Shown here one piece after another: positions 17,162 to 24,869 of a stretch of 64,000 nucleotides of DNA (its first letter is position 1; each line of letters starts with the position of its first letter). The DNA comes from Streptomyces liangshanensis. Its GTDB lineage: Bacteria; Actinomycetota; Actinomycetes; Streptomycetales; Streptomycetaceae. The stretch spans positions 7,013,501 to 7,077,500 of the forward strand of contig NZ_CP050177.1 in the NCBI RefSeq assembly GCF_011694815.1. The letters are read 5' to 3'. The position numbers and the translations under genes were made by a program. The notes beneath the pieces are model-generated. The model saw only the letters and a program-made list of their open reading frames with translations. It was not told the origin of the DNA and made no database searches.

Positions 17162-18664
17162 GTGAGGGCGGTGCAACGGCTGATCGAGACTCTGCTCCGC
17201 CTGCGGCGCGGACATCCATGGCTGACGGACCTTCTGCTGGTCGTGCTGGTCGCCGTACCCCCTGTGATCCATGAACAGCCGGGCTGGCGGCCCGTCTGGG
17301 TGCAGACGAGTGTGTACGTGGCCCTGGTGCTGCCTCTGCTGTGGCGCCGCCGCCGGCCGGTGCTCGTCGCGGCCCTGGTGACGGTCGCGTTCTGGGTCCA
17401 GCACGTGGGAGAGGTGTGGGGACACGAGTCGGGGCGCGGCGCCGTCGCCCTGGCCGCGGTCCTGATCACGCTCACGGTACGGGGCCTGCGCCGCGCCGCC
17501 GCGGCGACGGTGCTCGGTGTCGCCGGCTGCGTCCTGCTGTGGATTCCCGCGTGGCAGCGGGACAACACGGGCCCGGACGCGCGCGACGTCTGGCTCACCC
17601 CGCTCGCCTTGGGGCTCCTGCTGTTCGGGGCCTGGGTGTTCGGCGAGTACGTCCGCGCCCGGCGCGCCTACGTCGCCGAGTGCGAGCGGCGGGCGGCGCT
17701 CGCCGAGTCGGAGCGGCTGGCCCTGGCCCGGGTCGCCGTCGCCGAGGAGCGGGCGCGCATCGCGCGGGAGATCCACGACGTCCTCGCGCACAGCGTGAGC
17801 GTGATGGTGCTGAACGCCGAGGGCGGCAGGATGATGCGGACCGTCGACCCCGCCGCCGTCGACAGCACCCTCGACGTCATCAGCGCGACCGGCCGCGAGG
17901 CGCTGGACGAACTGCGCCGGCTGCTGGACGTGTTGCGTACCCCCGACGGTGACGGCGACGGCGGCGTGCCCGGTGTCACTGGTGACGCCGGGCACGCCGG
18001 GGCCGTCCCCACCCTCTCGGCCGATCTGGGGCGGCTGGTCGGCCGCCTCAACACGAGCGGTACGCGAGCCGGGCTCGACCTGCGCGGGGACCAGGGCGGC
18101 CTGCCGCCGGGCCTCACGGCGCAGACGTACCGCATCGTGCAGGAGGCACTCACCAACGTCGTCAAGCACGCGCCGCCGGACGCCACCATCCGCGTACGGG
18201 TCGACACGGGGACTCCGGGGCCCGGGCGGCAGGTCCGCGTCCGGGTGGAGAACTCGGCCGGGGCCGGAGGGGGAGCCCTCCCGGGGCGCCCCACCCCGGT
18301 GCCGGCGCTCTCGGGTCACGGACTCACCGGCATGCGCGAACGCACGGCCCTGTACGGCGGGTCCGTCGACGCCGGGCCCACACCCGGCGGCGGTTACCGG
18401 GTCACGGCCACCCTGCGCGCCACCGCGCCCGGGCCGACGGCGGGGCGCGCGACCGCGCCCGGGTCCGCTGCGCCCGGGTCCACTGGGCCCGGGCCCGTCG
18501 GGTCCGGGTCCACCCCGCCCGCGCCCACGGCGGGGCGCGCGACCGCGCTCGGGTCCACTGCGCCCGGGCTCACCGGGTCCGGGTCCACCGGGTCCGGGTC
18601 CACCGCGCCCGGGCTCACCGCGCCCGGGCTCACCGCGCCCGGGCTCACCGCGGCGGTCCCGTGA
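17162..18664 (+). CDS. Sensor histidine kinase (HisKA_3 type) with repetitive C-terminal tail
   Basis: About 500 aa from GTG 17162 (GTG 17171 also fits; no strong ribosome site separates them). Four to five hydrophobic segments in the first 160 residues form a membrane sensor without an obvious extracytoplasmic domain. A helical linker leads to the dimerisation motif AREIHDVLAHSVSVMVLNAE with the phosphoacceptor His. The ATPase domain has EALTNVVKHA and GLTGMRERTALYGG. After the ATPase end, about 80 residues of Gly/Ser/Thr/Pro/Ala repeats are appended. The stop overlaps the response regulator start (GTGA), so the two form a coupled two-component pair. Confidence 0.9.
   Translation: MRAVQRLIETLLRLRRGHPWLTDLLLVVLVAVPPVIHEQPGWRPVWVQTSVYVALVLPLLWRRRRPVLVAALVTVAFWVQHVGEVWGHESGRGAVALAAVLITLTVRGLRRAAAATVLGVAGCVLLWIPAWQRDNTGPDARDVWLTPLALGLLLFGAWVFGEYVRARRAYVAECERRAALAESERLALARVAVAEERARIAREIHDVLAHSVSVMVLNAEGGRMMRTVDPAAVDSTLDVISATGREALDELRRLLDVLRTPDGDGDGGVPGVTGDAGHAGAVPTLSADLGRLVGRLNTSGTRAGLDLRGDQGGLPPGLTAQTYRIVQEALTNVVKHAPPDATIRVRVDTGTPGPGRQVRVRVENSAGAGGGALPGRPTPVPALSGHGLTGMRERTALYGGSVDAGPTPGGGYRVTATLRATAPGPTAGRATAPGSAAPGSTGPGPVGSGSTPPAPTAGRATALGSTAPGLTGSGSTGSGSTAPGLTAPGLTAPGLTAAVP
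18601..18645 (+). repeat. 15-bp in-frame tandem repeat at the kinase C-terminus
   Basis: Three exact copies of CACCGCGCCCGGGCT, embedded in a longer degenerate Gly/Ser/Pro-coding repeat array from about 18423 to 18655. The unit is a multiple of three, so copy-number change would lengthen or shorten the kinase tail without breaking the frame. Confidence 0.9.
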
Positions 18665-19359
18665 CCGACCCGTCGTCGACCGAGGCCCGTACCCCGTCCG
18701 TGTCCCGGGTGCTGATCTGCGACGACCAGGAGCTGATCCGGATGGGACTGCGCATGGTCATCGACAGCCAGCCCGACCTCAGCGTCGTGGGCGAGGCCGC
18801 CGACGGTGACGCGGCGATCACCGCCGTGGCCGCGCTGGACCCGGACCTCGTCCTGATGGACATCCGGATGCCCGGACTGGACGGGCTCGCCGCCACCGAG
18901 CACCTCTGCGCGCGGCCCGACGGGCCCAGGATCCTCGTCGTCACCACCTTCGACCTCGACGAGTACGCCTACGCGGCCCTGCGGGCCGGCGCGAACGGCT
19001 TCCTCGTCAAGGACGCCCCCGCCGAGGAGATCCTGGTCACCGTCCGCGCGGTGCTGCGCGGCGAGGTCATGGTGGCCCCCTCGCTCACCCGGCGCCTGGT
19101 CGAGCGCTTCGTCCTCCAGGCGCCCGAATCCGCCCCCGCCCAACGCGGCCGCCTCGCCGCACTCACCGACCGGGAGCGGGAAGTCCTTGCCCTCGTCGCC
19201 CACGGGCTGGCCAACGGCGAGATCGCCGACCGCCTCTTCGTCGGGGAGACCACCGTCAAGACCCACCTCGGCCGCGTCCTGACCAAACTCGGCCTCCGCG
19301 ACCGTATCCACGCCGTCATCTTCGCCTACGAGAGCGGGCTGATACGGGCCGGTGACTGA
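18661..19359 (+). CDS. NarL/LuxR-family response regulator
   Basis: 232 aa from a GTG that overlaps the kinase TGA. The receiver domain has the acidic pair CDD at about 20-22, the phosphoacceptor Asp in LVLMDIRMPG (about residue 67), Thr in VVTTFD and Lys in FLVKDAP. The C-terminal HTH (LTDREREVLALVAHGLANGE, then TVKTHLGRVL) binds DNA. It is the partner of the preceding kinase. Its 3' end overlaps the 3' end of the convergent PAP2 gene by 34 bp, which could give antisense interference. Confidence 0.93.
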   Translation: MTDPSSTEARTPSVSRVLICDDQELIRMGLRMVIDSQPDLSVVGEAADGDAAITAVAALDPDLVLMDIRMPGLDGLAATEHLCARPDGPRILVVTTFDLDEYAYAALRAGANGFLVKDAPAEEILVTVRAVLRGEVMVAPSLTRRLVERFVLQAPESAPAQRGRLAALTDREREVLALVAHGLANGEIADRLFVGETTVKTHLGRVLTKLGLRDRIHAVIFAYESGLIRAGD

Positions 19360-20110
19360 AGCCCCGTCCGCGGCCCTCCGCGCAGGGCGCGTACGACGAG
19401 GGCGGCGCCCGCGAGGCACGCCGTGGCGTAGAGCCAGCCGCCGATCACGTCGCTGGCCCAGTGCACGCCGAGGTAGATCCGGGTGAGGGCGACGGTCGCC
19501 GCCCAGGCGAGCGGCAGGATGCGAAGGGTCCGGGTGAGAAGGGCGTGAATGGTGCGGCGGGCCGGTTCGCCGGCGGGCGACGCGGCGCCCGGACCGGCGG
19601 GGGCGCGCGTGGTGTGCCGCGTGATCCCCCAGTACAGGAGGCCGCCCGCGAGGGCCGAGGTGGTGGTGTGACCCGACGGGAACGAGTACCCGGAGGCATG
19701 GGTGGCCCAGTCGGCCAGGGCCGGGCGCGGGCGGGCGATCAGCGCCAGCACGCCGTAGCGGAGCGCCTGCCCCAGGACGAGGACCGCGAGCGCGAGAGCA
19801 GCGGCCCGCAACCGCTCCGGCCCGGTGCGGCCTGCCAGCAGGCCGGCGGCCAGCGCGAGGAGGTAGGGCCAGGGGCCCGTCCCGGTGGCGGTGATCCCGC
19901 GCGCCACGCTCACCGCGAGGTGGGGCGGTGCCGTACGGACCAGGCGTGGGCGGCGCCGTCGCCGGGGAGCGACGTTCCGTGCCGTACGGCGATCAGCACC
20001 GCGAGCGCGGCGAACAGCGCCGCCGAGGCGCAGGCGAGGACGGCCGTTCCCGGTCGGGGGCTCGCCGAGGCGCACGCGTGGAAGGCCGTTCCCGGCCGGG
20101 GGCCGCTCAC
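19326..20110 (-). pseudogene. PAP2-superfamily phosphatase, frameshifted
   Basis: Two overlapping minus-strand frames together make one PAP2 protein. The first starts at GTG 20110, in a GTGA overlap with the DedA stop. It encodes an N-terminal membrane helix ending HAWSVRHRP and stops at 19910. The second carries the rest: LAVSVARGITATGTGPWPYL, the PSGH signature, TRIYLGVHWASDV and the last helices, ending at 19326. The frames join at the G-run 19922-19925; one extra base there would restore a continuous protein of about 260 aa. PAP2 enzymes dephosphorylate lipid pyrophosphates such as undecaprenyl-PP. The break is either a true mutation or a sequencing error in a homopolymer. The usual first-motif lysine is not evident. 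Confidence 0.75.
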
Positions 20111-20775
20111 GGCACGTCACCCCCGGCCGTCCGCCCCCGGGCACGCGCGCGGCGCAGTTCCAGGGCGAGCGGGATCAGCGAGACGATCACCACGACCGCC
20201 ACCAGCGGGAGGAGGTAGCGGTCGACGCCGGGGATCGACGAGCCGAGGGCGTACCCGGCGAGGACGAGGCCGGCGGTCCAGACCACGCCGCCGACCGTCT
20301 GCCAGAGCAGGAAGACCTTCGCGGGGACGCCGAGGGCTCCGGCGAGCGGGTTGAGGACCGTCCTCACGACCGGTACGAAGCGGGCGAGGACGATGGCCTT
20401 GGCGTGGCCGTACCGGGTGAGCAGCTCCTCGGCCCGCGCCGCTCCCTCCCGCAGTCGTGTCGCCCGGCTGCGCGCGAGCAGCGCCCGGCCGCCGCGGCGC
20501 CCGATCCAGAAGCCGACCTGGGCGCCGGCCAGCGCGCCGGCGACGGCCGCGACGAGGACCTGGGGGAGCGACAGGTGAGCCGTCCCCCGCGAGCCGTTGA
20601 CGCAGAGCAGGCCGGCGGTGAACAGCAGCGAGTCGCCGGGGAGGAAGAACCCCACGAGGAGGCCGGTCTCGGCGAACAGCACGACGGCGACACCCAGCGC
20701 CCCGAAGGCGGAGAGCAGCGATCCGGCGTCCAGGACGTTCACCGCCAGGGATTCGGCGAGCGGGACCATGGCCAC
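20107..20775 (-). CDS. DedA-family membrane protein (VTT/SNARE-associated fold)
   Basis: 222 aa from GTG 20775; GAGAGG lies seven bases upstream, whereas the ATG at 20769 would be too far. The sequence shows the re-entrant loop motif FAETGLLVGFFLPGDSLLF near residue 40. It also has the conserved FVPVVRTVLNPLAGALGVP segment near residue 135, followed by two terminal helices. Some DedA proteins transport undecaprenyl phosphate back across the membrane; whether this one does is inference. It is first in an operon with the PAP2 gene, which supports lipid-carrier recycling. Two BlaI-type dyads lie directly upstream. Confidence 0.88.
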   Translation of the reverse strand: MAMVPLAESLAVNVLDAGSLLSAFGALGVAVVLFAETGLLVGFFLPGDSLLFTAGLLCVNGSRGTAHLSLPQVLVAAVAGALAGAQVGFWIGRRGGRALLARSRATRLREGAARAEELLTRYGHAKAIVLARFVPVVRTVLNPLAGALGVPAKVFLLWQTVGGVVWTAGLVLAGYALGSSIPGVDRYLLPLVAVVVIVSLIPLALELRRARARGRTAGGDVP

Positions 20776-20795
20776 GGCACGACCTCTCAGAATGA

Positions 20796-20828
20796 CTACA
20801 GTTGTGTAGACGGTCTACTGAACTGTAG
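20796..20828 (-). promoter_or_regulatory. Pair of BlaI-type operators upstream of DedA
   Basis: CTACAGTTGTGTAG (20796-20809) and CTACTGAACTGTAG (20815-20828; the outer GTC/GAC extends it to 20813-20830) are two 14-nt dyads. Their centres are 19 bp apart, about two helical turns, and they lie 20-55 bp upstream of the DedA start. BlaI/MecI repressors bind TACA/TGTA-type dyads, and a blaI-like gene is 1.1 kb away. Repression of the DedA-PAP2 operon by that BlaI protein is the natural reading. Confidence 0.7.
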
Positions 20829-20953
20829 ACGATGAGAGGTCGCGAAGCGATTCCGTCGCTGCCGGAGAAGGAACCCCACAGAGGAGGGTTTCGCGCGCAT
20901 GCCGACGGAGCACCTCACCGCCGCCCGAGCGGCAAGGCGTCAGGGCCGGGGGT

Positions 20954-21871
20954 TCAGCGCCGCGACGCGACGTGGGCGTACGACGCCGCGTCGAACAGCT
21001 GGTCCATGTCCTGCGCCGAGATCAGCACGCTGACACAGCAGACGATCATCAGGAAGGCCAGCGGCGCCACCCAGCGGCGCCGGAACGGGAGCAGCGGGCT
21101 CAGCAGGGCGTGGACACGCTGCGGTACGGGGCCTCCCGTCGCGGCGAGAGCGGGCCGCGCGCCCCGCTTCGTGGCCAGTGCCGCCCGCGCGACGGCCCTT
21201 GCCACCAACGGCCGGTCGGCCACCACCGTGCCCGCGTGCTCGTCGGCCCACCGCTCCAGCGCGAAACCGCCCGCGTCCGCGACGGGCCGCAGCAACGGGT
21301 TGAGCGCGGCCGACAACTGGAGCACCAGGAGGAAGAGATGGTGCCGGTGGCGGAGGTGGGCCCGCTCATGGGCCATCAGCGCGCGCCGCTCGTCGGCGGA
21401 CAGGGCGCGCAGCATGCCGGAGGAGACCACCACGCGGCCCGGCGACCCGGGCAGCGCGAAGGCGGTCGGCACCGGATCGTCCAGGAAGACGACGTCTCCC
21501 CGCCCCGGGTGGAGCCGCGACTCCCGCCGGGCCGCGACCAGCGACCGGGCCCGCCGCCAGGCCGCGACGGCCAGCGCGCCGGCACACCCGGCGAGCAGGA
21601 GCGCGGCGGCCGCGGCCACCGTACGGTTCACCGGCGTGCTCGCGGCCAGGGCGCCCGGGGACCAGCGTCCCTCCTCCGCCACCGCCGGGACCTGCCCGAC
21701 GAGCGTGAAGGCCAGCATGCTCAGCGCGGCCGCCCAGCCGCCGGCCGCCACCGTCGACGCGGCGGTCAGCAGCCACGAGGCGGTTCGCGGCGGCAACCGC
21801 CGCCCTGCCCAGGGAGCCGAGACCGCCAGCAGCCCGCTGACGACGAAGGGCAGGAAGACGACGACGCGCAT
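20954..21871 (-). CDS. M56-family membrane metallopeptidase (BlaR1-like, no sensor domain)
   Basis: 305 aa. Hydrophobic helices lie near residues 1-20, 30-60 and 85-105, with another at the C-terminus (PLAFLMIVCCVSVLI). The zinc site reads MAHERAHLRHRHH (HExxH) with ERWADEHA downstream, as in M56 peptidases. The penicillin-binding sensor domain of BlaR1 is absent, as in most actinobacterial members. It lies 3 bp after the blaI stop, so it is cotranscribed and probably cleaves or signals to BlaI under cell-wall stress. The actual signal cannot be told from the sequence. Confidence 0.9.
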   Translation of the reverse strand: MRVVVFLPFVVSGLLAVSAPWAGRRLPPRTASWLLTAASTVAAGGWAAALSMLAFTLVGQVPAVAEEGRWSPGALAASTPVNRTVAAAAALLLAGCAGALAVAAWRRARSLVAARRESRLHPGRGDVVFLDDPVPTAFALPGSPGRVVVSSGMLRALSADERRALMAHERAHLRHRHHLFLLVLQLSAALNPLLRPVADAGGFALERWADEHAGTVVADRPLVARAVARAALATKRGARPALAATGGPVPQRVHALLSPLLPFRRRWVAPLAFLMIVCCVSVLISAQDMDQLFDAASYAHVASRR

Positions 21872-21874
21872 CCC

Positions 21875-22306
21875 TCAGCCCTCCGTGTGTCCGCGGAGGA
21901 GGCGCTCCAGCAGCTCTTCGTCCTCGGCGGGAAGGTCGGACACGAACCTGGCGAGTACGGCGGCCCGGTCGCCGCCCCGCTCCAACAGGGCCCGCATACC
22001 GGCGGCGGTGTGTCCCGCCTCGTCCCGGACAGGGGAGTAGACGTGCCCGCGGCCTGCCTGTTCGCGGCTGACCAGACCCTTGTCGTGGAGCCGGGAGAGG
22101 ATCGTGAGCACCGTGGTGTGCGCGGGGCTCCCCGCGACGTGCTCCCGCACGGTCGCGGCCGTCGCGGGCGTGCCCAGGGCCCACAGGGCCGTCAGCACCT
22201 CGTTCTCCAGTTCGCCCGGGGCTCGCCGGCCCTGCGGGCCCGTCCGCTCGTCTCCCACCCGGCAGCTCCCTTCTTCCCGCGCCCGCATCTCTTCCTGCGT
22301 CCGCAC
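21875..22306 (-). CDS. BlaI/MecI-family transcriptional repressor
   Basis: 143 aa from ATG 22306 (ATG 22288 is in frame). The winged-helix domain (ENEVLTALWALGTPATAATV, then HTTVLTILSRLHDKGLVSRE) is followed by GRGHVYSPVRDEAGHTAAGM and a C-terminal helical dimerisation region, matching BlaI at the usual length. It forms an operon with the M56 peptidase. Candidate operators lie before its own gene (22370), before DedA (20796-20828) and before the glycosyltransferase (24670). It therefore probably controls the whole flanking envelope block. Confidence 0.92.
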   Translation of the reverse strand: MRTQEEMRAREEGSCRVGDERTGPQGRRAPGELENEVLTALWALGTPATAATVREHVAGSPAHTTVLTILSRLHDKGLVSREQAGRGHVYSPVRDEAGHTAAGMRALLERGGDRAAVLARFVSDLPAEDEELLERLLRGHTEG

Positions 22307-22368
22307 CGTCCCGCCCGGCCGCGCCGGGCGGGGGTCCGCGCCCGGCGAGCACGGGACGTCCGAGCGTA

Positions 22369-23262
22369 CTACTCGCTGTAGAAAGCCCGCTGCCGCCCGC
22401 CGGACGGGCCTCCGTGGTCACGGAGCGGCCCCGTCTCCCAGCCCCGGGCGGCGAAGGTGTCGAGGAGCCGGGGGAGCGCGCCGAGGGTGGCACGCCACGA
22501 GCCGGTCGCCGACGTGCAGTCGGAGTCGTGGAGCAGGACCGTACCGCCGCCGCGCAACGACCCCATGACGGTGTCGTGCACGGAACGGGGAGTGGCGCGG
22601 GCCCGCCAGTCCTCGCCCCACGCGGTCCACAGCACCGGCACCAGGTCCAGTTCGCGGCAGGCGAGGTGCGTGCCGGTGGTCATCAGCCCGTACGGCGGAC
22701 GGAAGAGCCGGGGCGGCTCGCCCAGTACGTCGGCCAACAGGTCCCGGCCGCGCGCGAGGTCGTCGCGGGCGGCGCGCGGGTGGCGCAGGGGCAGCGGCCG
22801 GTGGGCCCAGCCGTGCAGGGCGACCTCGTGTCCCGCGGCGGCGATCTCCCGGGCGAGACCGGGCGACCTGACCGCCATGGAGCCCAGCAGGAAGAAGGTC
22901 GCGCGCACCCCCCGGTCGTCCAGGAGCCGGAGGAAGTGGGGCGTCGACAGGTGGTCGGGCCCGTCGTCGAAGGTGAGCGCGACATGGTCGGGGCGGCCCT
23001 GCCCGGCCAGGCGGGGCATCAACCGGTTGCGCAGCGGGCCGAACGCGGAGACGGCGGGGGCGGCGTGGGCGGCGGCGGTGGCCGAGGCCAGGCCGAGCGT
23101 GAGCAGGGCGGTGCGGGTACGGAAGTCGCGTGTACCGAGTTCGTGGGTACGGAGGTTGCGGGTACCGAGGTCGCCGGTACCGAGGTCGCGGATACGGAGG
23201 TCGCGTGTACCGAGGTCGCGTGTACGGAAGTCGCGGGCGGTCCGTGCCATGGGGTCGTTCAC
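22369..23262 (-). CDS. NodB-type polysaccharide deacetylase
   Basis: 297 aa from GTG 23262, overlapping the upstream stop (GTGA). Residues 8-50 are a repetitive Arg/Asp/Leu/Thr stretch coded by a 15-bp minisatellite. A hydrophobic signal or anchor segment follows (TALLTLGLASATAAAHAAP). The NodB domain shows TFDDGPD, EVALHGWAHRPL (metal His pair), FRPPYG and VLLHDSD. Such enzymes remove N- or O-acetyl groups from cell-surface glycans. Coupling to a lipid glycosyltransferase suggests the pair modifies one envelope glycolipid or polymer. The repeat-coded N-terminus before the signal is unusual. Confidence 0.88.
   Translation of the reverse strand: MNDPMARTARDFRTRDLGTRDLRIRDLGTGDLGTRNLRTHELGTRDFRTRTALLTLGLASATAAAHAAPAVSAFGPLRNRLMPRLAGQGRPDHVALTFDDGPDHLSTPHFLRLLDDRGVRATFFLLGSMAVRSPGLAREIAAAGHEVALHGWAHRPLPLRHPRAARDDLARGRDLLADVLGEPPRLFRPPYGLMTTGTHLACRELDLVPVLWTAWGEDWRARATPRSVHDTVMGSLRGGGTVLLHDSDCTSATGSWRATLGALPRLLDTFAARGWETGPLRDHGGPSGGRQRAFYSE
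22370..22382 (-). promoter_or_regulatory. Candidate BlaI operator upstream of blaI
   Basis: CTACTCGCTGTAG has CTAC/GTAG arms like the other dyads but is 13 nt long. It overlaps the last codons of the deacetylase gene and lies 64 bp upstream of the BlaI ATG, fitting autorepression. Because it overlaps coding sequence it is the weakest member of the set. Confidence 0.45.
23116..23235 (-). repeat. 15-bp minisatellite, eight units, inside the deacetylase gene
   Basis: Eight consecutive 15-bp units of the type GGTACCGAGGTCGCG (plus strand), each with a few substitutions. They encode a five-residue repeat of the RDLGT kind just before the deacetylase signal segment. Being a multiple of three, the array can change length in frame. 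Confidence 0.9.
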
Positions 23263-24581
23263 GGTTCGTACCTCTCGATCAGGTGGTGCGCGGCGCTCTC
23301 CCAGCGGGCCGGGACGACCTCGGCGGCCTGGGCCGGCGCGGCGATCCCGAAGGCGGCCGCGCCGGCCAGGCCCAACGCCACCGTTCTCACACCACGCCGC
23401 CCCGGGCGCGTGGGGCGCGCGGCCGGCGCCTGGCGGGCGGCGTGTTCCGCGACGACGGTGGTGATCACCGCTGCCGGGCCCGGCTCCGACGTGAACAGGC
23501 CGAGACCCGCGGCGCGTTGACGTGCGCCGAGCGCCCCGGTGGTGAGCGAGGTGAGCACGCTTCCGAGGGCGGCCGGATCCCGTACCCAGAGGGCGAGCCC
23601 GGCCTCGTCGAGGGCGGCGGCGTTGGTCCGGCCGTGGCCCGGTATGCAGCGGAAGGTGACGACGGGCAGCCCGCTGGCGAACGCCTCCAGCGAGGTGAGG
23701 CCACCCGCGTTCTGGACCAGGACGTCGCAGGCCCGCATCAGGCCCGGCATGTCGGTCTCCCAGCCGCGGACGTACGGGAAGCCGTCGGCGCGGAGCTGTT
23801 CCGCCAGCGCCTCGTTGGCGCCGCACACCACCACGGGCACGGCCGCCCCGCTCGCCAGGATCTCGGCGGCGGACTCCCGTACCGCGCCCACGCCCCAGGA
23901 ACCCGCGACGACCAGCGCCAGGGCCCGGTCGGCGGGCAGGCCGAACGCGGCGCGGGCCGCCGTGCGCGCGCTGTCGTCCGCCGGGACGAAACGCTCGCCG
24001 GTCACCGGACTCACCACGGCCACCCGGGCCGCTCCCCACGCCTCGGCCTGCCCCGCGGGCACCCGGTGGGGGGCGAGGTGCGCGTCGATGCCGGGCGCGA
24101 CCCAGAGCGGGTGGACGGAGAAGTCCGTCAGGTAGGTGAACGCGGGCATCCGCAGCCGCCCCGCCAGGCGCAGCCCGCCGAGCACATGGCTCGCGCCCGG
24201 GTACGTGGAGACGACGGCGACCGTCCCGGGCGCGACGGCGCGGAGCGTGCGCCGTCGGCAGGAGCGGACCAGGGAGCGCACCAACAGCCCCGGGTGGCCG
24301 GGGTGTTCGGTCGACGCGTAGAGGCGCTGATAGGCACGGGGGGCCCAGGTGAGCATGCGGTGGTACGTGGCGGACAGCAGCCGGCCCAGCCCGGCGGGCA
24401 GCAGGTCGAGGAAGTCGCGCCGGTCTACGGCGAACCCGGCGTCCTCCAGGCGCCGGCCCAGCTCGGCGGCGGCACCGTCGTGGCCCGCGCCCACCCGCGC
24501 GGAGATGATCATGATCCGTGGGAGCGGGCGGGAGGCGGGTCGGTCGGGCCTGCTGTCGTTCACCCGATGGTGGCGGGGCAT
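23259..24581 (-). CDS. MGDG synthase/MurG-like glycosyltransferase
   Basis: 440 aa from ATG 24581 with AGGAGG upstream. The N-terminal domain opens with IMIISARVGAGHDGAAAEL, the signature of processive diacylglycerol glycosyltransferases and plant MGDG synthase. The C-terminal domain has VVVCGANEALAEQL and VQNAGGLTSLEAFASGLPVV, the nucleotide-sugar site. The last 60 residues add an unusual hydrophobic, signal-like segment (VALGLAGAAAFGIAAPAQAA). It probably transfers a sugar to a lipid acceptor on the cytoplasmic face. It is the first gene of an operon with the NodB deacetylase, and a BlaI-like dyad lies 88 bp upstream. Confidence 0.85.
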   Translation of the reverse strand: MPRHHRVNDSRPDRPASRPLPRIMIISARVGAGHDGAAAELGRRLEDAGFAVDRRDFLDLLPAGLGRLLSATYHRMLTWAPRAYQRLYASTEHPGHPGLLVRSLVRSCRRRTLRAVAPGTVAVVSTYPGASHVLGGLRLAGRLRMPAFTYLTDFSVHPLWVAPGIDAHLAPHRVPAGQAEAWGAARVAVVSPVTGERFVPADDSARTAARAAFGLPADRALALVVAGSWGVGAVRESAAEILASGAAVPVVVCGANEALAEQLRADGFPYVRGWETDMPGLMRACDVLVQNAGGLTSLEAFASGLPVVTFRCIPGHGRTNAAALDEAGLALWVRDPAALGSVLTSLTTGALGARQRAAGLGLFTSEPGPAAVITTVVAEHAARQAPAARPTRPGRRGVRTVALGLAGAAAFGIAAPAQAAEVVPARWESAAHHLIERYEP

Positions 24582-24669
24582 GGCGGATCGGCCTCCTGAG
24601 GGCACGCGAAGGATGGTCGCCACCCTGCGGGGCCCCGGCGCGGGACCAGGGGGCTGGAACGAGAAGCTA

Positions 24670-24682
24670 CTACATGATGTAG
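24670..24682 (-). promoter_or_regulatory. BlaI-type operator upstream of the glycosyltransferase
   Basis: CTACATGATGTAG is a perfect dyad (arms CTACAT/ATGTAG around one G) lying 88 bp upstream of the glycosyltransferase ATG. It shares the CTAC...GTAG core with the dyads before DedA and blaI. The surrounding gap 24582-24869 contains no gene I can support. Confidence 0.6.
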
Positions 24683-24869
24683 AAATAAGCGGAGGCGGTG
24701 CCGTACGTCACCACGGACAGGCGCCCGCCGAGGGCTTCCTGCGCGCGGAAGGCGAGGGTGGACGAGCCGAACCGGAGCAGCGCGCCGAAAGCGAGGCTGC
24801 GGGCGACGGCGAGCCCCGCTCCGGCCCACACCGGTGCCAGGCGGGTCCGGTTGTCCGTCCTGACGAGGA

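Noticed and set aside
19910..20110. Programmed frameshift as the explanation for the split PAP2 gene
   Set aside because: No slippery heptamer or downstream stimulatory structure is evident at the join; a one-base change in the G-run is simpler.
23116..23235. CRISPR-like direct repeats
   Set aside because: Contiguous 15-bp units without spacers, in frame within a gene, and no cas genes in the window.
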